A stretch of 64,000 nucleotides of DNA from Sulfitobacter alexandrii (GTDB taxonomy: Bacteria; Pseudomonadota; Alphaproteobacteria; Rhodobacterales; Rhodobacteraceae). Shown here piece by piece: positions 25,905-35,216 of the stretch. Numbering within the stretch: the stretch's first letter is position 1; every line of letters starts with the position of its first letter. The position numbers were made by a program, and so were the translations under genes. Below the pieces are notes generated by a model. It was not told the origin of the DNA, did no database searches, and was given only the letters and a program-made list of their open reading frames with translations. The stretch is from assembly GCF_001886735.1 (NCBI RefSeq), contig NZ_CP018076.1, forward strand, positions 1 through 64,000. The letters run 5' to 3'.

Positions 25905-28658
25905 ATGACCAACAAAGATCAGCAGCAGGCCGCCGCGGTGGAAGCCGCCGCAGATGGCCGGGGTGGATTGAGCCAGACCGAACTCGACGAACTTGTCGCG
26001 TCTTCGGATACCGGGGGCCGATCGGTCAGCGGTCCGGTTGGGCTTCTGCTGATGCTCGTGGCCTTGGCGTGGTCGTTGTTCCAGCTCTACATCGCGTCGC
26101 CTTTCGGGCTCTTCAACGACACGTTGGCGCGGTCGATCCACCTTGGTTTCGCCGTCTTCCTGGGCATCATGGCCTTTCCGGCAGCACGCACGCCTTTCCA
26201 GCTGGCGCTGGGCATCGTTGTTCCGCTCGCGTTGGCTGCGCTCTTCATGATCGCGGCAAAGGACAGTATCGCCATCTGGTGGATCCCGCTGCCCGCGATC
26301 GCGGTCGCCGCCACGGTTCTCCTTGGCTCGCCCAAGGATCATGTGCCGGTGTGGGAGTGGATTCTGGCCATCGCCGGCGCGCTGTCCGCGCTTTACCTTT
26401 TCCTGTTTTACCGCGAGATCGCGAACCGGGTCGGGGCACCGATCATGCAGGATTATGTGGTGGCGGTGATCGGCATGCTGATCCTGTTGGAGGCGACCCG
26501 CCGCGCGCTGGGGCCCGCCCTGATGATCGTGGCGTCGATTTTCCTGCTCTATACCGTGCTGGGCCCGCAGATGCCGGGGATCATCGCCCACAAGGGCAAC
26601 AGCCTGTCGGAAATCGTGAACCACCAGTGGATCACAACCGAAGGCGTGTTCGGCATCGCCCTGGGCGTATCCACCTCCTTCGTGTTCCTTTTCGTCCTGT
26701 TCGGGTCCCTGCTGGACCGTGCGGGTGCCGGTAACTACTTCATTCAGGTCGCGTTCAGCCTGATGGGGCACATGAAGGGCGGCCCGGCCAAGGCAGCCGT
26801 CGTCGCCTCCGCCATGACCGGGCTGATCTCGGGGTCGTCCATCGCCAACGTCGTGACGACCGGAACATTCACCATCCCGTTGATGAAGAAGGTCGGTTTC
26901 AGTTCTGAAAAGGCCGGCGCGGTCGAGGTCGCCTCCTCTGTAAACGGCCAGATCATGCCGCCCGTCATGGGCGCCGCGGCCTTCCTGATGGTCGAGTATG
27001 TGGGCATTCCGTATTTCGACGTGGTCAAGCATGCATTCCTGCCTGCCGTGATCTCCTACATCGCGCTGGTCTATATCGTGCACCTCGAAGCACTGAAGGC
27101 CGGCATGCAGGGACTGCCCCGCGCCTACACCCCCAAGCCGCTGGTCCAGCGCCTGGTCGGCATCGCATTCGCCATCATCGCGATCTGCGTCCTGTCCTTT
27201 GTCGTCTACTATGGCATGGGCTGGATCCGCCCCGCGTTCCCAGAAACGGCGGGATACATCATCTTCGTCTTCCTCACCATCGTCTACGTCGCGCTGCTGT
27301 ACGTGGCGAGCAAGGAAGAACCGCTGAAGATGGACGACCCCAACGACGAGGTCACATCGTTGCCCCTGCCGGGTCCGACCGCACGCTCGGGGCTGCATTT
27401 CATCCTGCCGGTCGTCGTTCTGGTCTGGGCGCTGATGGTGGACCGCCTGTCGCCGGGTCTATCGGCCTTCTGGGCGTCGGCCTACATGATCTTCATCCTG
27501 CTGACCCAACGACCGCTGATGGCGATCTTCCGTGGCGAAAGCAGGCTGGCCACCGACATCAAGGACGGCTTCATGGACCTGATCGATGGCCTCGTGACGG
27601 GAGCCCGCAACATGATCGGCATCGGCATCGCCACGGCAACCGCCGGTATCATCGTGGGCGCGGTAAGCCAGACCGGTGTCGGTTCCGCCCTCGCCGATGT
27701 GGTGGAGGTCCTGTCGGGCGGCAACATCCTGGCCATCCTCGCGCTGACGGCGGTGCTTTCCCTGATACTGGGGATGGGGCTGCCCACCACGGCGAACTAC
27801 ATCGTGGTGTCCGCGCTTCTCGCGCCCGTCATCGTGACGCTGGGCCAGCAGAACGGCCTGATCGTTCCGCTGATCGCGGTACACCTCTTCGTGTTCTATT
27901 TCGGGATCATGGCGGACGTCACGCCGCCCGTGGGCCTCGCGTCCTTTGCCGCCGCGGCCGTGTCGGGCGGCGACCCGATCAAGACCGGTGTCGTGGCCTT
28001 CTTCTACTCCCTGCGGACCGCGGCTCTGCCGTTCCTTTTCATCTTCAACACCGAGCTGCTGCTGATCAACGTGGGCTGGGCACAGGGGATATTCGTCTTC
28101 GTCATCGCGACGGTGGCCATGCTGCTTTTCGCGGCGGCGACACAGGGCTGGTTCCTTGCCAAGAACCGCTTCTACGAGACGATCGCCCTGCTGCTGGTGG
28201 CCTTCACCCTCTTCCGGCCGGGGTTCTGGATGGACATGGTCGCACCCCCCTACGATGAGGTCGCGCCAACCGAAATCCAGCAGGCCGCAGCGGACACACC
28301 TGCGGGAGACGACCTGCGCATCCGGGTGGCCGGTGTCAACGATCTGGGCGACCCGATCGAATTCGTCGCGATCCTGCCGATCGGCGAAGGGGCTACCGGC
28401 GAGGAAAAGCTCGAGAACGCGGGCCTGCTGTTCCGCGAGGACGGCGACCGGATGATCATCGACGACGTCGGGTTCGACACGCCGGCGCAGAACGCCGGTC
28501 TGGACTGGGATCAGGAGGTGCTGCGGGTGCTCAAACCGGTGCCGCAACCGACAAAGTACCTGATGTTCATCCCGGCCTTGCTCCTGCTGGCGCTGGTGGT
28601 CTTCCTGCAACGGGGCCGCGCCGCGCGCGGCGCCCGCAGCAAGCCACAGGCGGCCTGA
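25905..28658 (+). CDS. TRAP transporter permease, fused DctM/DctQ, TAXI type
   Basis: A 917-residue inner-membrane protein. A short cytoplasmic N-terminus is followed by four DctQ-like helices and a DctM-like core of about twelve helices. Conserved stretches include GLISGSSIANVVTTGTFTIP and ILGMGLPTTANYIVVSAL. Residues about 785-890 form a soluble domain with PDZ-like features (DVGFDTPAQNAGLDWDQEV), matching the DUF3394 tail of this permease class, and a last helix ends the protein. RBS AGGGAC. It uses the sodium gradient with the TAXI protein. Confidence 0.93.
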   Translation: MTNKDQQQAAAVEAAADGRGGLSQTELDELVASSDTGGRSVSGPVGLLLMLVALAWSLFQLYIASPFGLFNDTLARSIHLGFAVFLGIMAFPAARTPFQLALGIVVPLALAALFMIAAKDSIAIWWIPLPAIAVAATVLLGSPKDHVPVWEWILAIAGALSALYLFLFYREIANRVGAPIMQDYVVAVIGMLILLEATRRALGPALMIVASIFLLYTVLGPQMPGIIAHKGNSLSEIVNHQWITTEGVFGIALGVSTSFVFLFVLFGSLLDRAGAGNYFIQVAFSLMGHMKGGPAKAAVVASAMTGLISGSSIANVVTTGTFTIPLMKKVGFSSEKAGAVEVASSVNGQIMPPVMGAAAFLMVEYVGIPYFDVVKHAFLPAVISYIALVYIVHLEALKAGMQGLPRAYTPKPLVQRLVGIAFAIIAICVLSFVVYYGMGWIRPAFPETAGYIIFVFLTIVYVALLYVASKEEPLKMDDPNDEVTSLPLPGPTARSGLHFILPVVVLVWALMVDRLSPGLSAFWASAYMIFILLTQRPLMAIFRGESRLATDIKDGFMDLIDGLVTGARNMIGIGIATATAGIIVGAVSQTGVGSALADVVEVLSGGNILAILALTAVLSLILGMGLPTTANYIVVSALLAPVIVTLGQQNGLIVPLIAVHLFVFYFGIMADVTPPVGLASFAAAAVSGGDPIKTGVVAFFYSLRTAALPFLFIFNTELLLINVGWAQGIFVFVIATVAMLLFAAATQGWFLAKNRFYETIALLLVAFTLFRPGFWMDMVAPPYDEVAPTEIQQAAADTPAGDDLRIRVAGVNDLGDPIEFVAILPIGEGATGEEKLENAGLLFREDGDRMIIDDVGFDTPAQNAGLDWDQEVLRVLKPVPQPTKYLMFIPALLLLALVVFLQRGRAARGARSKPQAA

Positions 28659-28705
28659 CCGTCATCTCGGCGCAACGGTCATACTTGTCCGGCTGGGCCG
28701 CGGGC

Positions 28706-28727
28706 AACAGGGGCAACTTCCCCTGTT
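28706..28727 (+). other. Hairpin between permease and nitrilase genes
   Basis: A perfect 8-bp stem (AACAGGGG with CCCCTGTT), loop CAACTT, followed by TCCCTCC. A weak terminator or attenuator: some transcription may continue into the nitrilase gene 94 bases downstream. Confidence 0.45.
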
Positions 28728-28821
28728 TCCCTCCCGCCTGCATGGGCGTAAGGAACGTGGGAACCGGTGTTTCCAAGGGCGCCTCCCAGCCCGCGCACCG
28801 CCTTTCACGGAGTGACAAGTT

Positions 28822-29934
28822 ATGACCCCTTTCGCAATCGCCGGCGTTCAGATGTACGTCAACGCGCTGCAGTCGAATGTCGATGGCATGATCCAGCGGC
28901 TCGACATCCTGATGGCGCGATTCCCCTGGACCCAGATGGTCCTGTTTTCCGAGCTTGCCCCTTTCGGCCCGCTGGACCGCTATGCGCTGCCGCCCGAGAA
29001 CGAAACGATCGTCAAGTTTCAGGAGGCGGCGCAGAAGCATCGCGTCTGGCTGATCCCCGGATCCATGTTCCTCAAGGATCCGCAGGACGGTCGTGTCTAC
29101 AACACGTCGGTGGTGATCAACCCCGAGGGCGAGGTGATCCGCCGCTACGCCAAGATGTTCCCGTTCCGGCCCTACGAGACGGGCGTGGCCGCAGGTACGG
29201 AGTTCTGCGTGTTCGATGTGCCGGACGTGGGCCGCTTTGGTCTGTCGATCTGCTATGACATCTGGTTCCCCGAAACCACCCGGCAACTGACCAGCCAGGG
29301 GGTGGAGGTGCTGCTGCACCCGGTGCTCACGGGCACGACGGATCGCGATGCCGAGCTGGCGATCGCACGGGCGACCGCCGCGCAGTTCCAGTGCTACATC
29401 TTCGACGTGAACGGCCTGGGCGCCGGAGGCGTGGGCAAATCCTGCGTCGTCGATCCGACCTCGATGGTGCTGCACCAGTCCGCCGGACAAGAGGACATGT
29501 TCCCGATCGAGGTGGACCTGAGCATGGTGCGTCGGCAGCGCGAGACGGGCATGAAGGGGCTTGGCCAGGTGCTGAAGTCCTTTCGCGACCGATCGACCGA
29601 CTTCTCGGTCTATGACCGGGTCAGCGGCACGGACGCCTACCTGCACACCCTTGGACCGCTCGAAATCCCGCACCAGGGGTCGCGGGCGGGACTGCACGTG
29701 GACGTGCCCGCGCAACGCGTCCCGGATGCACCGACCTTCAAGGGGCAGGACTCCATGTCCGCCTTCTCGCATACGCCGGGCGGGTTCGCTCCGGAACCGA
29801 TGCCGAACCCGACCGCCGGAACCGCCAACGATCCGAATGAAACCCAAGCCCCCGCCGAAGTCGCCGGGGGCGTACCTAACCCGCCTGTCAAACCCGGCGT
29901 CCTGACCGGGTCCGAAGAAACATCCAGCGGCTGA
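28822..29934 (+). CDS. Carbon-nitrogen hydrolase (nitrilase superfamily)
   Basis: A 370-residue cytoplasmic amidohydrolase. The catalytic triad is visible: Glu44 in FSELAPFG, Lys111 in YAKMFPF, Cys144 in SICYDIWFPE. Family members hydrolyse the amides of N-carbamoyl compounds, agmatine derivatives or omega-amides. The catalytic domain ends near residue 290; the last 65 or so residues are low-complexity, rich in Pro, Gly and Thr. The DNA for residues about 343-350 is a terminator-like palindrome. It lies between a TRAP importer and a decarboxylase operon. Substrate unknown. Confidence 0.9.
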   Translation: MTPFAIAGVQMYVNALQSNVDGMIQRLDILMARFPWTQMVLFSELAPFGPLDRYALPPENETIVKFQEAAQKHRVWLIPGSMFLKDPQDGRVYNTSVVINPEGEVIRRYAKMFPFRPYETGVAAGTEFCVFDVPDVGRFGLSICYDIWFPETTRQLTSQGVEVLLHPVLTGTTDRDAELAIARATAAQFQCYIFDVNGLGAGGVGKSCVVDPTSMVLHQSAGQEDMFPIEVDLSMVRRQRETGMKGLGQVLKSFRDRSTDFSVYDRVSGTDAYLHTLGPLEIPHQGSRAGLHVDVPAQRVPDAPTFKGQDSMSAFSHTPGGFAPEPMPNPTAGTANDPNETQAPAEVAGGVPNPPVKPGVLTGSEETSSG

Positions 29935-29948
29935 TCCGCCGAACGTTT

Positions 29949-29971
29949 GCCCCGGCGTCAAGCGCCGGGGC
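29949..29971 (+). other. Hairpin between nitrilase and decarboxylase genes
   Basis: A 9-bp stem (GCCCCGGCG with CGCCGGGGC), loop TCAAG, lies 14 bases past the nitrilase stop and 38 bases before the decarboxylase start. It lacks a U-tract, so partial termination or mRNA processing is more likely than a full stop. Confidence 0.5.
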
Positions 29972-30009
29972 GGAATTGCGTTGGTGACCCCGCTTCAACG
30001 GAGAGTACA

Positions 30010-32748
30010 ATGCATTCCTTGAACGACTATTCCTCGGCGATCCAGTTGCGTTCCGACCGTTGGAGCGCATTGAGAGAAGCCACCACGGCCCTGACGCGCA
30101 ACCCCAAAGCGGGCGAACGCAGCAAGCTGGCCAAGACCGCGCAAGAGCTTTTCAATTCCCTCGCGATGATCGAGCCTTACTGGGCGTTTCCGGGCATGTC
30201 CGCCTTCGTGCACATGCGCCGCCAGCTTGAGCACGAAAAGTTCGAGGACGTGGCGTTCGCCGTGAACCGGGTGACGCGGGCACTGACAACCGGCGCGTAC
30301 CGCCGGCGCCATATCCCGCTGGAGCGGGACAGCATCGACCAGGATGAACACGACGACGAGGCCATGCTGCCGCCCGAGGCGCGGGCCTTGACCAAGCCCT
30401 ATTTCGAGGTGCTGATCGTCGATGACGTGAACGAGCATCAGGAACGCTGGCTGAAGTCGAACATGTCCCGCATGCGCCGGAGCGAAGATCCGTTCATCTA
30501 CGAGGCCGTGGTCGTTCCCAGCATCGAGGACGCCTTGATCGCCGTCATGTTCAACCACAATATCCAGGCGATCGTGGTGCGACCGGGGCTGTCGTTGCGA
30601 TCTTCCATGGATCTCCAGATTCTCACCCGCTACCTCGCGCGCGCCGGGGGCCGGGAAGAGATCGGTGCGCTCACGCCCGAGGTCTACGGTCCGGAGCTTT
30701 GCCGCATGATCGCCAAGGTGCGGCCCGAACTGGACGCCTACCTTGTGACCGAACGGTCGGTCGAAGATATCGCCGGCCTGGACCTGGGGATTTGCCGCAG
30801 GGTCTTCTACAATCAGGAAGACTTCATGGAACTGCACCTCAATATCTTGAGAGGTGTGCAGTCCCGAAACAAGTCGCCCTTCTTCACGGCGCTGGTGGAA
30901 TACTCCAAGCAGCCGACCGGCGTTTTCCATGCCATGCCGATCAGCCGGGGGAAATCCATCTCGCGATCCCACTGGATCCAGGACATGGGCGCCTTCTACG
31001 GTCCGAACATCTTTCTGGCGGAGACGTCGGCAACGTCAGGGGGTCTGGACAGCCTGCTCGAGCCGCACGGACCGATCAAGGAAGCGCAGGAACTGGCGGC
31101 CCGTGCCTTCGGCGCGAAACAGACCTTCTTTGCCACCAACGGCACGTCCACCTGCAACAAGATCGTGGTTCAGGCGCTGATCAAGCCGGGCGACATCGTG
31201 CTGGTGGACCGTGATTGTCACAAATCCCACCACTACGGCATGGTGCTGGCCGGGGCCCAGGTCTGCTATCTCGACAGTTATCCGCTCAACAAGTACTCGA
31301 TGTATGGCGCGGTACCGCTGCACGACATCAAGAAGCAGCTCTTGGACCTCAAGGCGGCGGGCAAGCTGGACAAGGTGCGCATGCTGCTCCTGACCAACTG
31401 TACTTTCGACGGGCTGGTCTACAACGTCGAGCGGGTCATGGAAGAATGTCTGGCGATCAAGCCCGACCTGATCTTTCTCTGGGACGAGGCGTGGTTCGCC
31501 TTTGCCCGGTTCAGCCCGACCTACCGTCAGCGCACCGCCATGAACGCGGCGAATTCCCTGCGCGAGAAGTTGCGCTCAGACGCGCACATTGAGCGGTACG
31601 AAGCCCAACAGGCCGAGTTGAAGGACGCGGACAGGGACAAAATGCTGGAGACCCGGTTGCTGCCACCGCCCGATGCACGGGTACGGGCATACGCGACGCA
31701 ATCGACCCACAAGACCCTCACGTCCCTCAGGCAGGGGTCGATGATCCACGTCAACGATCAGGACTTCAAGGGCGAGGTCGAACAGTCCTTCCACGAAGCC
31801 TACATGACGCATACCTCGACCTCTCCCAACTACCAGATCATCGCTTCGCTCGATGTCGGCCGTCGCCAGGTCGAACTGGAAGGCTTCGAGTTCGTGCAGC
31901 GTCAGGTCGAGGCGGCGATGTCCATGCGACGGGCGATCTCCGAACATCCGCTGCTGTCGAAATATTTCAAGATCCTGACGGCGGGCGACATGATACCCGA
32001 GGCACACCGGGAAAGCGGCGTTACCAGTTATTTCGATACCCAGCAGGGCTGGACCGACATGTGGGACTGCTGGGAGAACGACGAGTTCGCGCTGGACCCG
32101 ACGCGGGTCACGCTGGCTGTCGGCGGAACCGGCTGGGACGGCGACACTTTCAAGACCGAAATCCTGATGGACCGTTACGGCATCCAGATCAACAAGACCT
32201 CGCGGAATACGGTCCTTTTCATGACCAACATCGGGACGACGCGGTCATCGGTCGCCTACCTGATCGAGGTTTTGGTGGAAATCGCCAAGAGCCTGGATGA
32301 ACGCCTTGACGACGCCAGCCGGATGGAGCGGCTGTCATTCGACAAGCGGGTCTCGAACCTGATGGAGCATTATCCGCCCTTGCCGGATTTCAGCCGTTTC
32401 CACGACGCGTTCCGCGCGGCGCAGGACACGCCGGAAGGGGACATCCGCACGGCCTACTATCTCAGCTACGACGATGAGAATTGCGACTATCTGGAACTGA
32501 ACGGATCGCTCAAGGAAGCGATGAAAGAAGGCAAGACACTGGTTTCCGCCAGTTTCATCATCCCCTATCCGCCCGGCTTTCCGATCCTCGTGCCGGGGCA
32601 GGTAATTTCCGAGGAAATTCTCGATTTCATGCGGGCCTTGGATGTCAGCGAAATTCATGGCTACCGGCCAGACCTTGGCCTGCGCGTATTTACCCAAAAG
32701 GCATTGGATGGCGTCAGCGCCAGTCGGCCTGCCTCAACTTCGGACTAA
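30010..32748 (+). CDS. Orn/Lys/Arg decarboxylase family PLP enzyme, enlarged
   Basis: A 912-residue fold-type I PLP decarboxylase; typical LdcC, AdiA and SpeF are about 710-755. Residues 1-130 are an extra helical, charged domain. Residues about 132-270 are the receiver-like wing domain (EVLIVDDVNEHQ). The PLP domain has TNGTSTCNKIVVQAL, the cofactor aspartate Asp492 in LWDEAWFAF and the Schiff-base lysine Lys568 in QSTHKTLTSL. Some 35 extra charged residues lie between these last two. RBS GGAGAG before ATG at 30010. The product would be cadaverine, agmatine, putrescine or a related amine; specificity not readable. Confidence 0.9.
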   Translation: MHSLNDYSSAIQLRSDRWSALREATTALTRNPKAGERSKLAKTAQELFNSLAMIEPYWAFPGMSAFVHMRRQLEHEKFEDVAFAVNRVTRALTTGAYRRRHIPLERDSIDQDEHDDEAMLPPEARALTKPYFEVLIVDDVNEHQERWLKSNMSRMRRSEDPFIYEAVVVPSIEDALIAVMFNHNIQAIVVRPGLSLRSSMDLQILTRYLARAGGREEIGALTPEVYGPELCRMIAKVRPELDAYLVTERSVEDIAGLDLGICRRVFYNQEDFMELHLNILRGVQSRNKSPFFTALVEYSKQPTGVFHAMPISRGKSISRSHWIQDMGAFYGPNIFLAETSATSGGLDSLLEPHGPIKEAQELAARAFGAKQTFFATNGTSTCNKIVVQALIKPGDIVLVDRDCHKSHHYGMVLAGAQVCYLDSYPLNKYSMYGAVPLHDIKKQLLDLKAAGKLDKVRMLLLTNCTFDGLVYNVERVMEECLAIKPDLIFLWDEAWFAFARFSPTYRQRTAMNAANSLREKLRSDAHIERYEAQQAELKDADRDKMLETRLLPPPDARVRAYATQSTHKTLTSLRQGSMIHVNDQDFKGEVEQSFHEAYMTHTSTSPNYQIIASLDVGRRQVELEGFEFVQRQVEAAMSMRRAISEHPLLSKYFKILTAGDMIPEAHRESGVTSYFDTQQGWTDMWDCWENDEFALDPTRVTLAVGGTGWDGDTFKTEILMDRYGIQINKTSRNTVLFMTNIGTTRSSVAYLIEVLVEIAKSLDERLDDASRMERLSFDKRVSNLMEHYPPLPDFSRFHDAFRAAQDTPEGDIRTAYYLSYDDENCDYLELNGSLKEAMKEGKTLVSASFIIPYPPGFPILVPGQVISEEILDFMRALDVSEIHGYRPDLGLRVFTQKALDGVSASRPASTSD

Positions 32749-32765
32749 GGAAAAGGACCAACATC

Positions 32766-34223
32766 ATGGCTACCGTTCTCAAGAATATCTCTGAAATCCG
32801 TCGGTTCTTTCACCGGAACGAGGACCCGATCTATTTCATCTCCGCGACCAACTTCAACCTTCTGGGTCTCGATGAGTGGGTGAAGAACTTCAAGTACATC
32901 TGCTATATCGACTGCTACGGCGGCAAGCATCCCAACGTTTTCTGCCCGTCCGAGCAGCCCCATGCGGAATTCCAGTCCATCGAGGACATCAACAATTACC
33001 TGCTGCAGCACAAGGAAGTCATCGACTTCATCAAGCGTCGCGGCGGCAAGCCAAAGTTCGTGTTCCTCATGTTCGACGAGGAAACCGAACGCCTGTCGAA
33101 AGAGCTGGGCGCAACGGTCTGGTTCCCCAAGGCAAAGCTGCGCCAGAACATGGACAACAAGATCGAGACCGTTCGCATCGGCAACAAGGCCGGTGTGCCC
33201 TCGGTGCCCAACGCGCTTTCCGAGGTGAAGGACTACGAGCACCTCAAGAAGATCTGCGACAAGGAAAACCTCGGCCACGATCTGGTGCTGCAATCGGCTT
33301 ATGGCGACAGTGGGCACACGACGTTCTTCATCAAGAACGAGGCCGATTTCCGCCGCCACGAAAGCGAGATCGTGGGGCAGGGCGAGATCAAGATCATGAA
33401 GCGGATCGACTGCCGCGGCTCGGCGATCGAGGCCTGCGCGACGCGCGAGGGCACGATCGTCGGCCCGCTCATGACCGAGCTTGTCGGCTTCAAGGAGCTG
33501 ACGCCCTATCGCGGCGGCTGGTGCGGGAACGAGATTCTCGCCACCGCCTTCCCGCCCAAGGTGCGGGAGAAGGCGCGCGACCTGACCTTCAAGTTTGGGG
33601 AGCAGCTGCGCAAGGAAGGCTACCGCGGCTATTTCGAACTCGATTTCCTGATCGACAAGAAGACGGGCGATCTTTGGCTGGGCGAACTGAACCCCCGGAT
33701 TACCGGGGCGTCCTCGATGACCAACCACGCGGCGTTCGCACACGCGGATGCGCCGCTGTTCCTGTTCCACCTGCTGGAATTCTCGAAGAAGAAATTCGAT
33801 CTGGACGTGGACGAGTTGAACAGCCGCTGGGCCGACCCCGAGATGATCGACGGCTGGTCGCAGATGGTCATCAAGCACACCGAGGACAGCGTGGACATCT
33901 GTACCACCGCACCGGAGACCGGCATCTACAAGATGCTCGAGGATGGCCGGGTCGTGTTCGACCGGTTCGACTATCACCGCCGCGCCGTCGAATCCGAGAA
34001 TGAAGCATTCTTTCTGCGCATCCTGCAGCCGGGAGACTATCGGTACGAGGGCGCGGACATCGGGATCCTTGTGACCCGTGGCCGTTCGATGACGAAAAGT
34101 TTCCAGTTGAACGAGCGTGCCAAAAAGTGGATTCATGGCATCAAGAGCGGCGTGGACGGAAAACCGTTGCCGACCGCCCAGGCCGGTCCGGAACTATCGG
34201 ACCCGGCGTTCAAGATTCTCTGA
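32766..34223 (+). CDS. ATP-grasp family carboxylate-amine ligase-like protein
   Basis: A 485-residue protein with an ATP-grasp fold, 17 bases after the decarboxylase and preceded by AAGGA. Mg-ATP residues are Glu291 in YFELDFLID and the Glu307/Asn309/Arg311 set in GELNPRITGASSM. Database names for such proteins include biotin carboxylase, but I see no biotin-carboxylase-specific architecture or partner. An acyl-phosphate ligase forming an amide or peptide bond is the better inference, perhaps joining the amine made by the decarboxylase to an acid. Confidence 0.85.
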   Translation: MATVLKNISEIRRFFHRNEDPIYFISATNFNLLGLDEWVKNFKYICYIDCYGGKHPNVFCPSEQPHAEFQSIEDINNYLLQHKEVIDFIKRRGGKPKFVFLMFDEETERLSKELGATVWFPKAKLRQNMDNKIETVRIGNKAGVPSVPNALSEVKDYEHLKKICDKENLGHDLVLQSAYGDSGHTTFFIKNEADFRRHESEIVGQGEIKIMKRIDCRGSAIEACATREGTIVGPLMTELVGFKELTPYRGGWCGNEILATAFPPKVREKARDLTFKFGEQLRKEGYRGYFELDFLIDKKTGDLWLGELNPRITGASSMTNHAAFAHADAPLFLFHLLEFSKKKFDLDVDELNSRWADPEMIDGWSQMVIKHTEDSVDICTTAPETGIYKMLEDGRVVFDRFDYHRRAVESENEAFFLRILQPGDYRYEGADIGILVTRGRSMTKSFQLNERAKKWIHGIKSGVDGKPLPTAQAGPELSDPAFKIL

Positions 34224-34244
34224 GGTCTCTCCCGAAAGGCTGCG

Positions 34245-35216
34245 ATGTACTGGCGCGCACTTGATATCGAATTGCCCGGTCCGAAATGGTCCGGGCTTTT
34301 CGCCGAGTACTGGCCGGATTATCGCAGGTGGTGGCTGAAGGAAGGCGCTGCCGCCCGCCCGACCTATGCCGAGTGCCGCCGCGCCCTGTCCGAGCATATG
34401 CCGGAACTCCTGCCGCTTTACGACGACCTGTGCGCGCTTGCCGGGGGCGGCGACAATGCGGCGCGGTTCCTCAGCTTCTACAATCCGCCGCCGTACCTGT
34501 CGGGGTGTTCGCAAGCGATCTGGGCCGGAAAGGAACCGGTCATGGTGCGCAACTACGATTACAATCCCAACGCCTTCGATCAGTTGGTTCTTCGCACCAA
34601 CTGGCAGGGGCGGCGCGTGATGGGAACGTCCGACGGGCTGTGGGGGCTCGTCGACGGAGTGAATGATGCCGGACTGGCGATCTCGCTGACGTTCGGCGGT
34701 CGCCGGATCGTCGGCGAGGGGTTTGGCGTACCGCTGATCCTGCGATACGTTCTGCAGACCTGCACGACGACGGAAGAGGCGACGGCGGTGCTGGCCCGCG
34801 TTCCGACGCACATGAGCTACAACGTCACCGTACTGGACCGGAAGCGCAAGTATGCGACCGCGATGATGGGGCCGGACCGCGACACGCTGATCACGCGGGC
34901 GGCGGTTGCCACGAACCATCAGGAAAACGTCGAATGGGTCAGCCATGCCCGTTTCACCGCCACGGTGGAGCGTGAGAGGTTCCTGTTGCAGCGTCTGCGT
35001 CTGCACAAGGATCCCGAGGAAAAGTTCATCAACGCATTTCTCAAGCCGCCGCTCTATTCGACCGCATTCAACGCGGGGTTCGGGACGCTTTACACGGCGG
35101 TGTATCGGCCCCGAAAGCGCGAGATGGAGCTGCGCTGGCCCGGCACCACATGGGCGCTTTCGCTCGCGGATTTCGCCGAAGGCGCGCGAGAAGTGCTCGT
35201 GCCCGGTGCGGCGTGA
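34245..35216 (+). CDS. C45-type Ntn hydrolase/acyltransferase-like protein
   Basis: A 323-residue protein. The candidate nucleophile is Cys88 in YLSGCSQAIW, followed by MVRNYDYNP, the pattern of N-terminal-nucleophile hydrolases related to isopenicillin N acyltransferase and choloylglycine hydrolase. In that family autocleavage before Cys exposes the nucleophile, which would split this protein into an 87-residue and a 236-residue chain. It would cleave or transfer an amide acyl group. It follows the ATP-grasp gene by 21 bases and overlaps the CoA-transferase gene. Confidence 0.82.
   Translation: MYWRALDIELPGPKWSGLFAEYWPDYRRWWLKEGAAARPTYAECRRALSEHMPELLPLYDDLCALAGGGDNAARFLSFYNPPPYLSGCSQAIWAGKEPVMVRNYDYNPNAFDQLVLRTNWQGRRVMGTSDGLWGLVDGVNDAGLAISLTFGGRRIVGEGFGVPLILRYVLQTCTTTEEATAVLARVPTHMSYNVTVLDRKRKYATAMMGPDRDTLITRAAVATNHQENVEWVSHARFTATVERERFLLQRLRLHKDPEEKFINAFLKPPLYSTAFNAGFGTLYTAVYRPRKREMELRWPGTTWALSLADFAEGAREVLVPGAA

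Noticed and set aside
25797..27398. A 533-codon minus-strand frame opposite the TRAP permease
   Set aside because: His/Arg/Asp-rich antisense translation; the permease on the other strand is unmistakable.
32766..34223. Biotin carboxylase
   Set aside because: ATP-grasp residues are present but no biotin-dependent partner or biotin-carboxylase-specific architecture can be seen; a generic ligase is safer.
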